Origin: Pteria penguin
Taxonomy: Eukaryota > Mollusca > Bivalvia > Pterioida > Pteriidae
Assembly: GCA_035048485.1 (NCBI GenBank)
Contig: CM068592.1
Location: 36,588,001 to 36,652,000, forward strand
DNA: 64,000 bases
Reading direction: 5' to 3'
Numbering within the stretch: the stretch's first letter is position 1; each line of letters opens with the position of its first letter. Positions 59,601 to 62,993 of this stretch are shown here, in pieces. The position numbers were made by a program, and so were the translations under genes. The notes beneath the pieces were generated by a model that ran no database searches, had not been told where the DNA came from, and was given only the letters and a program-made list of their open reading frames with translations.

Positions 59601-60683
59601 ACTACTGTTAGATATTACAGTAAATATTGAATTCCTGTTTTTCGTCTCCTTTTCCTGAAATTGCAAACTTATAATTTTATATCACATACAGACCTTATCA
59701 AATAACCCCAAACATTCGTCTTTTATACATCAGATTTCTTCAATGTTTCAGAATTTACTTATTTTTCAGCATATTTTATTTTCTGCTTTATGGTGATAGA
59801 ACTTGGAAAATCCAGAGTAATGCCTGGTCTGGAGAACACACGCTGTCAGAACGTTTCCCATGGACAAGCTTGGGCTTGAACCTACATACATGTTCTGTCG
59901 AAGTTTTGAAATTCATCTCTCGATTCAGCCGAAGCTCTGTCTTAGAGGGCAACCACAGTGAATATCAGCACAGCACCACTCGAACCCCAAGGCGAAACTC
60001 GTTATTACAAATGGCTAAATATTTTGATATAATCGTGGTATTACACATGTATGATAACAATGTGAAGGAACAGTGCTTACGAGAGACGATTAAGAAGTAC
60101 AAAATATTAGATTTTTAGTAATTAAAATAGAGAGGAAAGAGAAGTACATGTGCACCCAAGTTAGTTTCCAATACTCGTACGTGATTACATGGTTATGACT
60201 GATGTGCAGCGTAAGGAACTCCGACAAGTGTATTGCTCTTTTCGTCTGCGATATGTTAGTTTCAAATGACGTCTAAAATTGTGAGGTGATGTCAGATGTC
60301 ACATGATGGTGGAGTACTGTACCACTGATCGATGTGTTTTGATTAAAATGTCTACCCTGAGTAAACTGGGCACAGATTGTAATGTGAAATAAAAGCATGG
60401 TTAATGCGATGTTAATTCCAAACTCCTTTCCCCCTTGTCCTTCACAACTGTTAACGTGAAGGAAAACTGGCAAGGGAGCTTCAACAGGTTAAGGATATGT
60501 CACGCATCAAGTGTGGTGACGGAGTATCACTACGTTAATAAAAAGTATGATATAATTCTAATGAGGTAGTTAACGTGATTGTGACAGATCTAGGTCACGT
60601 GACATGAGAAACACTAGAAGAGGTTTTCTCACCTTACTGGGACTCTTGTTGGAAGATTTTAAGATGTCTTCCTTGGCGGCAAT
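291..60683 (-). CDS. PRKAG2: AMP-activated protein kinase gamma subunit, long PRKAG2-like isoform (13 exons, partial at both ends)
   Basis: This is the regulatory gamma subunit of the AMPK heterotrimer, which binds AMP, ADP or ATP through four CBS motifs and controls the alpha kinase subunit. Thirteen minus-strand exons join: 60633-60683, 48258-48824, 46025-46058, 13581-13717, 12597-12651, 11223-11326, 7961-8101, 6762-6807, 6002-6180, 5110-5190, 4489-4611, 1305-1376 and 291-371. All junctions are GT-AG, the lengths sum to 1671 nt, and the 557-codon reading frame has no stop. Family hallmarks seen include [55 protein letters not shown] and [13 protein letters not shown]. The N-terminal FAMPL segment matches the long gamma-2 / Drosophila SNF4A-gamma form rather than short gamma-1. 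The C-terminal half of CBS4 (with the VHRLVVV motif) lies beyond base 1. The first coding exon is probably beyond 64000. Assignment to AMPK gamma is near certain; the symbol is by similarity to the vertebrate long form. Confidence 0.95.
372..1304 (-). other. AMPK gamma intron, nothing else seen
   Basis: Intron between the exons at 1305 and 371. It is AT-rich and unique-looking, with no repeat or open frame that I can support. Confidence 0.8.
1305..1376 (-). CDS. PRKAG2: AMPK gamma CBS3-CBS4 exon ([13 protein letters not shown])
   Basis: The 72-nt exon encodes [20 protein letters not shown] then HRCQ (residues 507-530). [13 protein letters not shown] is an AMPK gamma signature that follows KFDVI. 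The acceptor is TTTTTTTTCCAG|AAT and the donor CAG|GTAGGTAC, phase 0 on both sides. Confidence 0.97.
2104..2273. repeat. 34-bp minisatellite
   Basis: Five copies of a unit of about 34 bp containing GAGACCTGATATTTACACAA, with small deletions. It lies in the AMPK gamma intron 1377-4488. Confidence 0.9.
2699..3898. repeat. 34-bp minisatellite, about 35 copies
   Basis: A long head-to-tail array with unit starting AGCAGATGCCAGCA and ending in AGTACTTTC. Variants alternate CAACCATT with CACCCATT, and CTTTCTC with CTTTCCC, in clustered blocks, which suggests repeated local duplication. It lies within the intron before the CBS3 exon at 4489. Confidence 0.95.
3899..4075. repeat. 59-bp composite repeat: minisatellite unit fused to a SINE head
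   Basis: Three tandem copies of a 59-bp unit. Each joins the start of a tRNA-derived SINE (GGGGCAGGCTTGGTGTAGTG, the box A region) to one 34-bp-type minisatellite unit. It forms the boundary between the array on the left and the SINE body on the right. Confidence 0.85.
4076..4235 (+). mobile_element. tRNA-derived SINE, family B
   Basis: It has a box A-like CAGTGGTTAAGCG, a box B-like GGGTTCCATTCCC, a CTTCCTGCTTCCATGTC body and an ACACCAATCAACTAGCAACC tail. The same body and tail occur at 20829-20996 (+), 22326-22497 (-) and 49468-49690 (+). The 5' head has been remodelled by the neighbouring minisatellite. It is non-coding and would depend on a partner LINE to move. Confidence 0.8.
4489..4611 (-). 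CDS. PRKAG2: AMPK gamma CBS3 exon
   Basis: The 123-nt exon encodes 41 residues (466-506): [20 protein letters not shown] then [21 protein letters not shown]. It is CBS3. The Asp of KFDVI is the equivalent of gamma-1 Asp245, which coordinates ribose. ALPVC replaces the common ALPVV or ALPLV, a conservative change. The acceptor is GTGTTTCAG|GCC and the donor ATT|GTGAGTATT, phase 0. Confidence 0.98.
4612..5109 (-). other. AMPK gamma intron, nothing else seen
   Basis: AT-rich intron between the connector exon and the CBS3 exon, with a pyrimidine-rich acceptor. No repeat or other feature was recognised. Confidence 0.8.
5110..5190 (-). CDS. PRKAG2: AMPK gamma CBS2-CBS3 connector exon
   Basis: The 81-nt exon encodes [20 protein letters not shown] and then TYENLVT (residues 439-465), the connector between the two Bateman modules. 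It resembles Drosophila SNF4A-gamma (INELPKP) more than vertebrate gamma (MSDMPKP). The acceptor is TCTTTTCAG|ATT and the donor ACA|GTAAGTACTT, phase 0. A 41-bp minisatellite begins about 140 bp upstream in the preceding intron. Confidence 0.97.
5327..5822. repeat. 41-bp minisatellite with CAGGTG/CACCTG inverted pairs
   Basis: About 12 copies of a 41-bp unit starting AACCACAGACAGGTGAACAA. Most units carry CAGGTG and, a few bases on, CACCTG, i.e. two E-box words in inverted order. It lies in the intron (5191-6001) between the CBS2 exon and the connector exon. Confidence 0.93.
6002..6180 (-). CDS. PRKAG2: AMPK gamma CBS2 exon
   Basis: The 179-nt exon completes an Asp codon and encodes 59 further residues (380-438), from [20 protein letters not shown] to [12 protein letters not shown]. 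It covers CBS2. HRLPVVD carries the His-Arg pair equivalent to gamma-1 His151/Arg152 and to disease-linked gamma-2 His383/Arg384; LTHKRIL carries the Lys170 equivalent. The acceptor is TATTGCAG|AT and the donor TAT|GTAAGTATTT, phase 0. Confidence 0.98.
6181..6761 (-). other. AMPK gamma intron, nothing else seen
   Basis: AT-rich intron between the connector and CBS2 exons. No repeat or second gene was recognised. Confidence 0.8.
6762..6807 (-). CDS. PRKAG2: AMPK gamma connector exon ([15 protein letters not shown])
   Basis: The 46-nt exon encodes [15 protein letters not shown] (residues 364-378) plus one base. It matches the [15 protein letters not shown] connector helix between CBS1 and CBS2 of vertebrate gamma subunits. 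The acceptor is GTATATTTCAG|GTA and the donor GAGAG|GTAAAT. It leaves in phase 1, and the next exon supplies AT to complete an Asp codon. Confidence 0.95.
6895..7115. repeat. Degenerate minisatellite of about 35 bp
   Basis: Six to seven diverged copies of a unit containing GTAAATTCAGTCCCT and a GAGT-TATCAAA part. It lies in the intron 6808-7960; the rest of that intron (7120-7960) is AT-rich without recognised features. Confidence 0.8.
7961..8101 (-). CDS. PRKAG2: AMPK gamma CBS1 exon
   Basis: The 141-nt exon encodes 47 residues (317-363), starting [20 protein letters not shown] and ending [17 protein letters not shown]. It holds most of CBS motif 1. The Arg of VRAAP and the Asp of TITDF align with gamma-1 residues Arg70 and Asp90, which take part in nucleotide binding. 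The acceptor is CTTGTTTCAG|GTA and the donor CTT|GTGAGTATT, phase 0 on both sides. Confidence 0.98.
8102..9235 (-). other. AMPK gamma intron part with little structure
   Basis: AT-rich intron. A TTTGAACTCTGGTCC segment near 9002-9017 resembles a minus-strand box B of a decayed tRNA-type SINE. Open frames at 8296-8600 are TATA-rich and look random. Confidence 0.6.
9236..9665. repeat. Tandem repeat of about 141 bp, three copies
   Basis: Copies start with AAACCAATAATT at 9236, 9377 and 9517, with a partial copy at 9660. Each contains CAGCTGTGACCTT and a TCTTGATAAG segment. The repeat resembles dispersed mollusc intronic satellites with GACCTT/AAGGTC words. Confidence 0.85.
10180..10680. repeat. 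Minisatellite of about 64 bp, seven to eight copies
   Basis: The unit contains ACTCACAAGTACACTGACAC and a GGTATGGAATCATAGTAAGC-like half. Early and late copies differ by blocks, suggesting at least two expansion steps. It is intronic, upstream of the CBS1 exon. Confidence 0.9.
11223..11326 (-). CDS. PRKAG2: AMPK gamma pre-CBS1 exon ([14 protein letters not shown])
   Basis: The 104-nt exon encodes [20 protein letters not shown] and then [14 protein letters not shown] (residues 283-316). It matches the vertebrate pre-CBS1 segment with [25 protein letters not shown]-like order. This segment contacts the beta subunit in the heterotrimer (family knowledge). The acceptor is TTGTTACAG|AT and the donor AAT|GTAAGTGC; it leaves in phase 0 into CBS1. 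Confidence 0.97.
11510..11895. repeat. Degenerate minisatellite of about 37 bp
   Basis: About ten diverged copies built on GGACAGGGCACTGAAAAATC and CAGGTGGGGCTCTCAAA. It sits next to a short TTTTTACTGTCTCATCC word (about 11494) typical of SINE family A, from which it may have arisen. The rest of the intron 11327-12596 shows nothing. Confidence 0.85.
12597..12651 (-). CDS. PRKAG2: AMPK gamma acidic linker exon
   Basis: The 55-nt exon encodes [18 protein letters not shown] (residues 264-281) plus one base of the next codon. The acceptor is TATTTTCAG|TTC and the donor TTAG|GTAAGG. The acidic stretch corresponds in position to the Glu/Asp-rich segment before the conserved FMRSHKCYD sequence of vertebrate gamma subunits. 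Phase joins the 11326 acceptor to restore an Asp codon. Confidence 0.88.
12652..13580 (-). other. AMPK gamma intron, nothing else seen
   Basis: Intron between the linker exons at 13581 and 12651. It is AT-rich with no repeat or open frame that I can support. Confidence 0.75.
13581..13717 (-). CDS. PRKAG2: AMPK gamma linker exon, common acceptor for phase-1 first exons
   Basis: The 137-nt exon starts with two bases completing a codon, then encodes [20 protein letters not shown] and continues to [11 protein letters not shown] (residues 218-263). The acceptor is TTTATTTCAG|TC after a pyrimidine-rich tract; the donor is CAACAG|GTATGC, phase 0. The sequence is Ser/Pro/Lys-rich, typical of the non-CBS part of long gamma subunits. 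It needs one base from the previous exon. That is supplied by the 46025 exon and equally by the candidate first exons at 45771, 39413 and 34597. Confidence 0.85.
14537..14612 (-). mobile_element. tRNA-like remnant (decayed SINE head)
   Basis: On the minus strand TAACTCGGTGGGCAACGAGA resembles box A and GGGTTCGAGAACC resembles box B at tRNA spacing. It does not fold into a clean acceptor stem that I can see, so it is more likely a SINE or tRNA relic than a functional tRNA. Confidence 0.4.
16038..16196. repeat. Long near-perfect inverted repeat (hairpin, foldback element)
   Basis: Two arms of about 75 bp pair around a 9-nt loop (16115-16123). The inner stem is ATATATCGTCTCG against CGAGACGATATAT and the outer stem contains GTGTTACATGAAGAGTG. 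A few mismatches occur in a C-rich part. It is probably a MITE-like or foldback element inside the intron. Confidence 0.85.
17325..17600. repeat. Degenerate minisatellite of about 30-45 bp
   Basis: Irregular copies of AAGCCCTGATCATGTATTG separated by variable spacers of 5-25 bp. About eight copies are recognisable. Confidence 0.75.
17734..18012 (-). mobile_element. tRNA-derived SINE, family A
   Basis: The reverse complement begins AAGCCGGTGTGGCCTGGTGG (tRNA-like box A region), followed by GGTCTCGATTCTGG (box B-like), a GATGAGACAGTAAAAACCGA body and a tail ending near GACGTAAAACAATAATCAAT. It is full length and similar to the copies at 24719-24992 and 58337-58606. Confidence 0.9.
18130..18523. 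mobile_element. Non-autonomous element with inverted ends
   Basis: The ends carry inverted GATAGTTTTCGAATGC (18130-18145 and 18503-18518), and CGCCATCTTGGAGGT faces ACCTCCAAAATGGCG further in. Near the right side an AAGTGTACTCAAAAGTTAAG block also occurs at about 21080-21110. There is no coding capacity. It looks like a foldback or MITE insertion. Confidence 0.65.
20829..20996 (+). mobile_element. tRNA-derived SINE, family B
   Basis: It shows a box A-like GTGGTGTAGTTAAGC, box B-like GGGTTTGATTCCC, TTCCTGCTTCCATGTCGCTA and an ATCAATTAACCATC tail. It is intronic and non-coding. Confidence 0.85.
21157..21258. mobile_element. Small MITE-like inverted repeat
   Basis: TAATTAAAATTCGATC faces GATCGAATTTTAATTA, with further pairing of TGCTCCT and AGGAGCGCA inward. 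The element is flanked by AGCTTTCCC on both sides (21148-21156 and 21259-21267), which could be the target duplication. Confidence 0.7.
21855..22050. repeat. Minisatellite of about 25 bp, eight copies
   Basis: The unit is AAAACGAAATCCCGAACTAC or AAAACCAAATCCTGACCTAC plus GATAC or AATAC. The two variants are interspersed. Confidence 0.9.
22326..22497 (-). mobile_element. tRNA-derived SINE, family B, reverse orientation
   Basis: The plus strand reads tail-first: GGTTGGTTGGTTGATTGGTG, GACATGGAAGCAGAAGGTTA, GGGAATCGAACCCGGATC (box B reversed) and GCTTGACCACTACATCAAGC (box A reversed). The two pol III boxes are well kept, making this one of the better preserved copies. Confidence 0.88.
23560..23860. 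repeat. Dispersed repeat with GGACAGACGGAC end
   Basis: Two diverged half-copies (ACACACATGCCA ... AAGGCC ... ACGG) lead into a GACAGACGGACAGGCAGACA low-complexity end. The same layout is common in mollusc introns; the function is unknown. Confidence 0.6.
23868..24415. repeat. 68-bp minisatellite, eight copies
   Basis: Near-identical copies of a 68-bp unit starting GATCTCGTGCTTGAGAGGGC, with GCTACAGTACTGCACTGG in the middle. Very low divergence suggests recent expansion. Confidence 0.95.
24719..24992 (-). mobile_element. tRNA-derived SINE, family A, with perfect 12-bp target duplication
   Basis: The reverse complement begins AAGCCGGCGTGGCCTAGTGG and has box B GGTTCGAGTCTCG. CATTCAGGAATG flanks both ends (24707-24718 and 24993-25004) without mismatch. 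This shows a target-primed retrotransposition event that is young relative to the other copies. Confidence 0.95.
25300..25500 (+). mobile_element. Decayed SINE family A body
   Basis: AAAGATCCCTCGCTGCTTCA followed by GGTGGGCCTGTTG, GGTGCTGTCACCATA and CACACGGTGAC match the body and tail of the 58337 SINE in order. The tRNA-like head is not recognisable. Confidence 0.6.
26796..26826. repeat. Poly-G tract
   Basis: About 30 bases of almost pure G on the plus strand. It appears as C-rich in the AMPK gamma pre-mRNA. Confidence 0.9.
26872..27047 (-). mobile_element. Decayed SINE family A
   Basis: GAAGCAGTGAGGGAT, TCAGGTTTTACTGTCTCATC and GAAAGACAAGACAC keep the order of the family A body on its reverse strand. 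The head is lost or replaced by the following minisatellite. Confidence 0.65.
27047..27465. repeat. Minisatellite of about 32 bp, about 13 copies
   Basis: The unit is ACACTTTTGTGAATGTCTTA plus a variable 10-14 bp joiner (CAGAGGCACTAAC and variants). It begins directly where the decayed SINE ends. Confidence 0.9.
28053..28240 (-). mobile_element. Strongly decayed SINE family A
   Basis: TTTAACGTCATGAGAAG, TTGTGGCGGCACCTGTCTC, GTGAGGGATCGTATATGTGC and GGTCTCGTCTCAAAGACA follow the family A order with many changes. Confidence 0.5.
28580..28925. repeat. Tandem repeat of about 90 bp with GA-rich junctions
   Basis: Four diverged copies of a unit containing GGATTCCAACCCAGGCTAGA and a GCACTGGTGAGCC part. 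One junction expanded into a (GA)n run at 28795-28826. The B-box-like word GGATTCCAACCC suggests a tRNA/SINE origin. Confidence 0.75.
29110..29830. repeat. Highly degenerate short tandem repeat
   Basis: Dozens of loose copies of CCCATAGCCAGGGTGTTC at irregular 17-40 bp spacing. It is an old, decaying minisatellite. Confidence 0.6.
31368..31441. repeat. (CA)n(GA)n compound microsatellite
   Basis: About 14 CA repeats run directly into about 23 GA repeats without interruption. Confidence 0.98.
32736..32875. repeat. Poly-C tract of about 140 bp (poly-G in the AMPK gamma pre-mRNA)
   Basis: An almost pure C run with a few A, G or T interruptions. The gene is transcribed from the other strand, so the pre-mRNA carries a G-tract of about 140 nt. 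Apparent Pro-rich and Gly-rich open frames here are artefacts. Such runs are also prone to length errors in assemblies. Confidence 0.97.
33190..33690. repeat. Tandem repeat of about 135 bp with AAGGTCA words
   Basis: Three to four diverged copies of a unit with TTTCACAG-ATTGTTGCC, CTTGAACCAAGGTTATAT and GCAAGGTCAAGGTCACAATG. TCAAGGTCA occurs at 33274-33282 and 33429-33437. Similar words appear at 23641-23649. Confidence 0.8.
34597..34681 (-). CDS. Candidate alternative first exon D (phase 1)
   Basis: ATG opens 28 codons beginning [20 protein letters not shown] and ending CSCSA, plus one base, at a strong donor GCCG|GTAAGTTTT. Phase 1 fits the 13717 acceptor. The peptide is basic and amphipathic and then Cys-rich. 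The exon is mildly CpG-rich against its AT-rich surroundings. It could be a chance open frame; no homology was recognised. Confidence 0.35.
35640..35720 (-). mobile_element. Possible SINE family A fragment
   Basis: ATGGTGGCGACACCTGTCTG resembles the GGTGACGGCATCTGCCTGAT segment of family A. The match is short and weak. Confidence 0.25.
36447..36752 (-). mobile_element. Decayed SINE family A with internal poly-C/poly-A
   Basis: TTGTTTTACGTCACTC, AAGCAGTGCGGAATCTTCTA, GACATGGGACATCGG, GTCTCATCCGAAAG and GAGGAACGCCGGCTCATC keep the family A order. A C13-A17 insert at 36542-36571 breaks the middle. Confidence 0.75.
37105..37497. repeat. 26-bp minisatellite, 15 copies
   Basis: Nearly identical 26-bp units CTTGTACTGCTGAACCCTTT plus ACCTCA, with CTTG/TCTG and ACCC/ATCC variants. 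Low divergence suggests recent expansion. Confidence 0.97.
38165..38415 (-). mobile_element. Decayed SINE family A
   Basis: TTTTGTTTTACGATATACCA, GTGACAGCGGCTACTTGGCA, CTGGGATCTTTTACGCGCCA and GGCTGAGCTACGCCGGATTT follow the family A order, read on the minus strand from head to tail. Confidence 0.75.
38551..38607. repeat. (GAAA)n microsatellite
   Basis: About 14 uninterrupted GAAA units. Confidence 0.98.
39413..39461 (-). CDS. Candidate alternative first exon C (phase 1)
   Basis: ATG opens [16 protein letters not shown] plus one base, ending at a near-perfect donor CAAG|GTAAGATA. Phase 1 fits the 13717 acceptor. The frame is open upstream to a TGA at 39594-39596 without another ATG. The basic, Met-rich peptide has no recognised domain. 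The case rests on donor quality and phase only, so chance is possible. Confidence 0.3.
41575..42830. repeat. 41-bp minisatellite, about 30 copies
   Basis: Units contain AACAACCACCGCGACCAGCA followed by AATGGTCGATCATACAAACAG. Each unit carries a small palindrome GACCA-GCAAA-TGGTC. The length 41 is not a multiple of three and the unit has no stop in any plus frame, so long apparent open frames with [16 protein letters not shown] repeats arise by chance. Copies decay at the right end (after 42640). Confidence 0.97.
43236..43545. repeat. 62-bp minisatellite, five copies
   Basis: The unit contains GGTCGCTAGAACAATGAGTA and CAACAGCAATAGCACAAACT. Two variants (TCGGAATC and TCGAAATC) alternate, suggesting duplication of a dimer. 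Confidence 0.95.
44131..44318. mobile_element. MITE-like element (GGCGGATC ends)
   Basis: The left end GGCGGATCTAGAA faces the right end CTAAATCCGCC. The interior is G-rich with TTTTTTGGTAAAATTTTC, as in the element at 55075-55260. No clear target duplication was found. Confidence 0.65.
44450..44640. repeat. Degenerate tandem repeat
   Basis: About four loose copies of a segment of roughly 60 bp containing GACCTTCAGCAGGTACAG-like words. It is old and decayed. Confidence 0.5.
45771..45810 (-). CDS. Candidate alternative first exon B (phase 1)
   Basis: ATG opens [13 protein letters not shown] plus one base, ending at donor ACAG|GTAAAAATTC. Phase 1 fits the 13717 acceptor, giving PPT-V-SPRKSS. 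The frame stays open 39 codons upstream of the ATG but with no other ATG before a TGA, so the upstream part is read as 5' UTR. A TATTTATAAA word lies about 165 bp upstream. It sits only 214 bp from the 46025-46058 microexon and would replace it and everything before it in a shorter isoform. The acidic start resembles acidic N-termini of short gamma isoforms. Confidence 0.5.
45975..45984 (-). promoter_or_regulatory. TATA-box-like element upstream of candidate first exon B
   Basis: The minus strand reads TATTTATAAA here, a good TATA-box match about 165 bp before the ATG at 45810. A start site about 30 bp downstream would give a 5' UTR of roughly 130 nt. Such words occur often by chance in AT-rich DNA. 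Confidence 0.3.
46025..46058 (-). CDS. PRKAG2: AMPK gamma 34-nt microexon
   Basis: The exon encodes [11 protein letters not shown] plus the first base of the next codon (residues 207-217). The acceptor is ATATTTACAG|AAC and the donor TTAG|GTAAGTACTT, a strong consensus. It enters in phase 0 from the 48258 donor and leaves in phase 1, exactly the phase the 13717 acceptor needs. The Ser/Pro content fits the linker between the N-terminal extension and the CBS core. Because 34 nt is not a multiple of three, skipping it would shift the frame unless a phase-1 alternative first exon is used. Confidence 0.8.
46059..48257 (-). other. AMPK gamma intron between microexon and large N-terminal exon
   Basis: AT-rich. 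It has loose CCCATTCATAT repeats (47275-47480), C/G-runs near 47529 and 47680, and weak SINE family A words near 46960-47120 (TTTAACGTCAC). No gene is seen in it. Confidence 0.6.
48258..48824 (-). CDS. PRKAG2: AMPK gamma large N-terminal exon (FAMPL motif, Ser/Arg-rich)
   Basis: The 567-nt exon encodes 189 residues (18-206 of the in-window protein). It opens with [16 protein letters not shown], closely matching the DLSSFAMPLLDGDLEG segment of vertebrate gamma-2, then becomes disordered and rich in Ser, Arg, Lys and Pro. Three R-x-R-S-x-S motifs stand out: RPRSGS, RPRSKS and RARSNS. There is also an [15 protein letters not shown] stretch and a Pro/Gly/His-rich part ([14 protein letters not shown]). 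The acceptor is TTTTACAG|GAC and the donor CAA|GTAAGTA, both phase 0. The extension is not part of the CBS core. In vertebrates it sets isoform-specific behaviour, so a phosphorylation- or 14-3-3-type role is an inference from the motifs. Confidence 0.92.
49468..49690 (+). mobile_element. Diverged SINE family B
   Basis: CATGGTATAGTGCTTAAGCG (box A-like), CATCTCCTGCTTCCATATCG and AAACCACCAATCATCC follow the family B order. The box B region is degraded. Confidence 0.6.
52778..52816 (-). CDS. Candidate alternative first exon A (phase 0)
   Basis: ATG followed by [13 protein letters not shown] runs into a donor AATG|GTAAGGC in phase 0, which would splice to the 48824 acceptor to give [13 protein letters not shown]. 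The start context has A at -3. Upstream on the minus strand lie a TTATAA word (52909-52914) and a GGGCGGG GC-box (52950-52956) within a small CpG-dense patch (about 52945-53060). A second frame from an earlier ATG (MGRGKHV...) also reaches the donor but in phase 1. No homology supports this exon; it is inferred from start, phase, donor and promoter-like context. Confidence 0.45.
52909..52956 (-). promoter_or_regulatory. GC-box and TATA-like elements upstream of candidate first exon A
   Basis: On the minus strand a GGGCGGG (52950-52956) is followed about 35 bp later by TTATAA (52909-52914), with the candidate ATG about 95 bp further on. The patch from 52945 to 53060 is much richer in CG dinucleotides than its surroundings. 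The arrangement resembles a small CpG promoter that could also fire rightward. Confidence 0.35.
52941..53195 (+). other. CpG-rich open frame opposite candidate first exon A
   Basis: An ATG-initiated 84-codon frame begins [20 protein letters not shown] on the plus strand, diverging from candidate exon A. I do not recognise the product; the second half is hydrophobic and looks random. It could be a divergent transcript from a shared promoter or simply a chance frame in a CpG-rich patch. Confidence 0.2.
55075..55260. mobile_element. MITE with 8-bp target duplication (hAT-like)
   Basis: The ends are inverted (GCGCGGATCCAGA facing TCTGTATCCGCGC). ATGATTAT flanks both sides exactly (55067-55074 and 55261-55268). 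The interior is G/C-run-rich with no coding capacity. An 8-bp duplication is the hAT superfamily size. Confidence 0.8.
56195..57905. repeat. 58-bp minisatellite, about 29 copies
   Basis: The unit contains AACCAAGACCTCCTACACAG, CAGTCCAGCAGCCCGGACCC and GCTACACTGCAATCT. Some copies lack the GTCCAGCA part. The right end (after 57640) degrades into shorter CCGTCTACACCGTGATCCGG variants. Apparent open frames here are by-products. Confidence 0.95.
58337..58606 (+). mobile_element. tRNA-derived SINE, family A, with perfect 12-bp target duplication
   Basis: The head AGCCGGCGTGGCCTAGTGGT (box A) and GGGGTTCGAGTCTCGC (box B) are intact, followed by CTTTCGGATGAGACAGTTAA, CACTGCTTCGGGTGGGTCCG and a GACGTTAAACGAAAGTCAAT tail. 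TTTATTTTGACA flanks both sides (58325-58336 and 58607-58618). It is the best reference copy of the family here. Confidence 0.95.
58960..59050. repeat. Short tandem repeat of about 40 bp
   Basis: Two to three copies of ATGTGATCAGCCATCCCA plus AAATGGTAGGGGG. Confidence 0.7.
60633..60683 (-). CDS. PRKAG2: AMPK gamma exon, N-terminal extension (first one seen in the window)
   Basis: The 51-nt exon encodes [17 protein letters not shown] (residues 1-17 of the in-window protein). The acceptor is TTTTATAG and the donor is AAG|GTGAGA; both boundaries are phase 0, so it joins cleanly to the DLGAFAMPL exon at 48824. The peptide is Lys/Ser-rich and low in complexity, as in the extension upstream of the FAMPL motif in vertebrate gamma-2. 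It has no ATG in frame, so a further upstream exon is needed; none convincing is visible between 60684 and 64000. The exon is recognised mainly from its splice sites and phase, so it is less certain than the CBS exons. Confidence 0.7.
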
Positions 60684-62993
60684 CTATAAAATATTCAGGA
60701 GATAACGAAAATAAAAAAGTATGTTTGTACTAAAAAAAAAACACTTCCAGCACTATATATGTCGGAACTATTCCGTGGTTTCCGACCTCTGGAGTTTATA
60801 CTGCATTCACTCACTTACATACCTAAATGCATGTACAAGTATTAATATAAAAAGACGGAAACCCTTTTTTTGTCATATGTCTATATTGATCTTTCCTATA
60901 TTATTATGCGCTTTGTTTCTTACCAGATGCGGTTATGATTTTCTATATATTACATAAATACTTCGTGAAAGGTGGATATAAGACACAAATGTTATATATA
61001 AAATACAAAAGAAATCTGTCGCACCAACTCGATACCTTTTAGGAATAAAAGGCTTTCAAACACTTAATAAATAGTGTTTCTCCTTTTCGAACTTTACTGA
61101 GTATGTACAAGTATCGAGTAACTTTACATTCACAAAGATTAGCTGCCATGCGTTTATTCCCACTTTTATCATGGAAAATTAACAATGGTTTTCAACCAAC
61201 AAATTTATGAAGCACGTAAATACTTCAAGTTTGTCTGATCGCGACTAAACATGAACATTTTATGAGAAAATGATCAAATCAAACTGAATTGAATTTCCCA
61301 TTTCTTATCTCTATCGCCAAGGTACACACTTACAGTGCAAACTTGGGACGTTAAAGCATTTGATTTATATAATGAGAAGTATGATTTTCAACATTGTTCT
61401 TCTACCAAACTGTAATTTATTCATCAGGAATGTAAAAGAAAAGGATATTTTGATGTGTTTTTTTTTTTCTGCCAACGGACATGAGGAACTCCCTGTCTTG
61501 AAGACGAAGAAACGAGCACGTATGGCAAAGGAGAATGTATATTGCCCCTTATAAACAATACAAATATATATTTACCACATAATATAGAATGTGTTGGGCA
61601 AAACACACTGTATTATTGAAAATATTTGTCTGGGACTCGGCTTAATGTAAATATCTAAGGTGTTACTTGATTCAATATATACGTATTTATATTGTAGATT
61701 GTATTATATATACATTCAAATTTCAATAAAATAATATTAAACAAAGAATAAATGGATAGAAAGATAGATACAACAAAATGAGATAAAATAAAATGAAAAT
61801 AAAAAAACCTGTTTAAACCAAGAGCATATGGTGTCGAGAAAGCCCTTATCTTTTTAAAGTACGGCACTTAATCCTATGTTTATATGCATTACCTGGCGAA
61901 GCAGAATTAGTCAATTATTGTCTAAGTACCTGTTTACCAGCTAAACACTGAGATTTACTCACGTGGCAAACGCTTGGACATAAACATGTTTACTGGGATA
62001 TATTATTAGACGCAAAATTATCTGGGTCATGTTTATGAAGTCATATGTACTAATGTCACGCATGCGCACCACTGATTATTTCGTAAGATTGCATCGTATC
62101 TCACCCGTCTTCATGTTTCCAACCAGTATCTATGTATTGATATTTTGAGGGCACAAATCGCTGACATAATTATATGCTGACACATTACTCTGAGTGCCAC
62201 ATTCACACTTCATCAGTTATTTTTGAACTAATTCAGCATTTTCGTACTCTACGACTTAATTTTCCACCCAGATGTCAGTTTTGTGCATATTTCTTCGGAA
62301 TATGAATAAATTCTGTGTTTAATTTCTCCTAGTTAAATCCTCTATTGTTTTACTACTGTAATTCAATCGGGTTGGAAACCCTGGTTACGCCAAGAAGAGG
62401 TCGCTTCCATAACGTTATACGACTCTAAGATTAAAAATACATGTGAAATGACAATATTATCAATTCACCTGATATGCCGCTGAAGATCCTAACTCTCCCA
62501 ACCCCTATTCCCCAGTTGAGGAGACCTTGAGTTTGCCTCGTTTTCGCTCTCTAGGGTCCAGTATATGCATGAAACTTGCCAGTTAACCTGTACGCGTATC
62601 TAAGCCGCTTCATTACTCACAATAAATGAAAGAATAGTAGTGAATTCATCGGCTTACATTATGCATGAGTTATATTTACATATCGGGTTTCTACAAATGA
62701 CCCAGTTGGCCAAATAACGGAAACCAATACTATGTGCACAACTGTAGCGGTATTCCATAAAAGGAAATACGCCATAATAGATGTAATCACGAAATACAAA
62801 TAGGCCAAGAACAACTTAAATATGTATTCATACCAGTGTCGGGTCCTAAAGATCTATGTGCAGGGCTTTTTTTCTGGGATCAGAATGGGTGTAAATTAGT
62901 CCAATGTCAGACCCAAGCTATTTCTACAGGTATTTCTTCGGAGATCCAAGGTCCATAGTACACCCGGGCGTTTCACTGATTCTATTTGTGCTT

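Larger units (their letters stand above)
48825..60632 (-). other. AMPK gamma intron of about 12 kb
   Basis: It holds candidate first exon A, one SINE family B copy, one family A SINE, a MITE and the 58-bp minisatellite. Stretches with nothing recognised are 48825-49460, 49700-52540, 53200-55066, 55270-56190 and 58620-60632, apart from a (GT)/(G)n run at 52419-52450 and (GA)n at 52549-52573. Confidence 0.7.

Noticed and set aside
61969..62002. ATG peptide MFMSKRLP ending at GTGAGT as first exon for the 60683 acceptor
   Set aside because: It ends in phase 1, which does not fit the phase-0 exon at 60683 and would lead to a stop.
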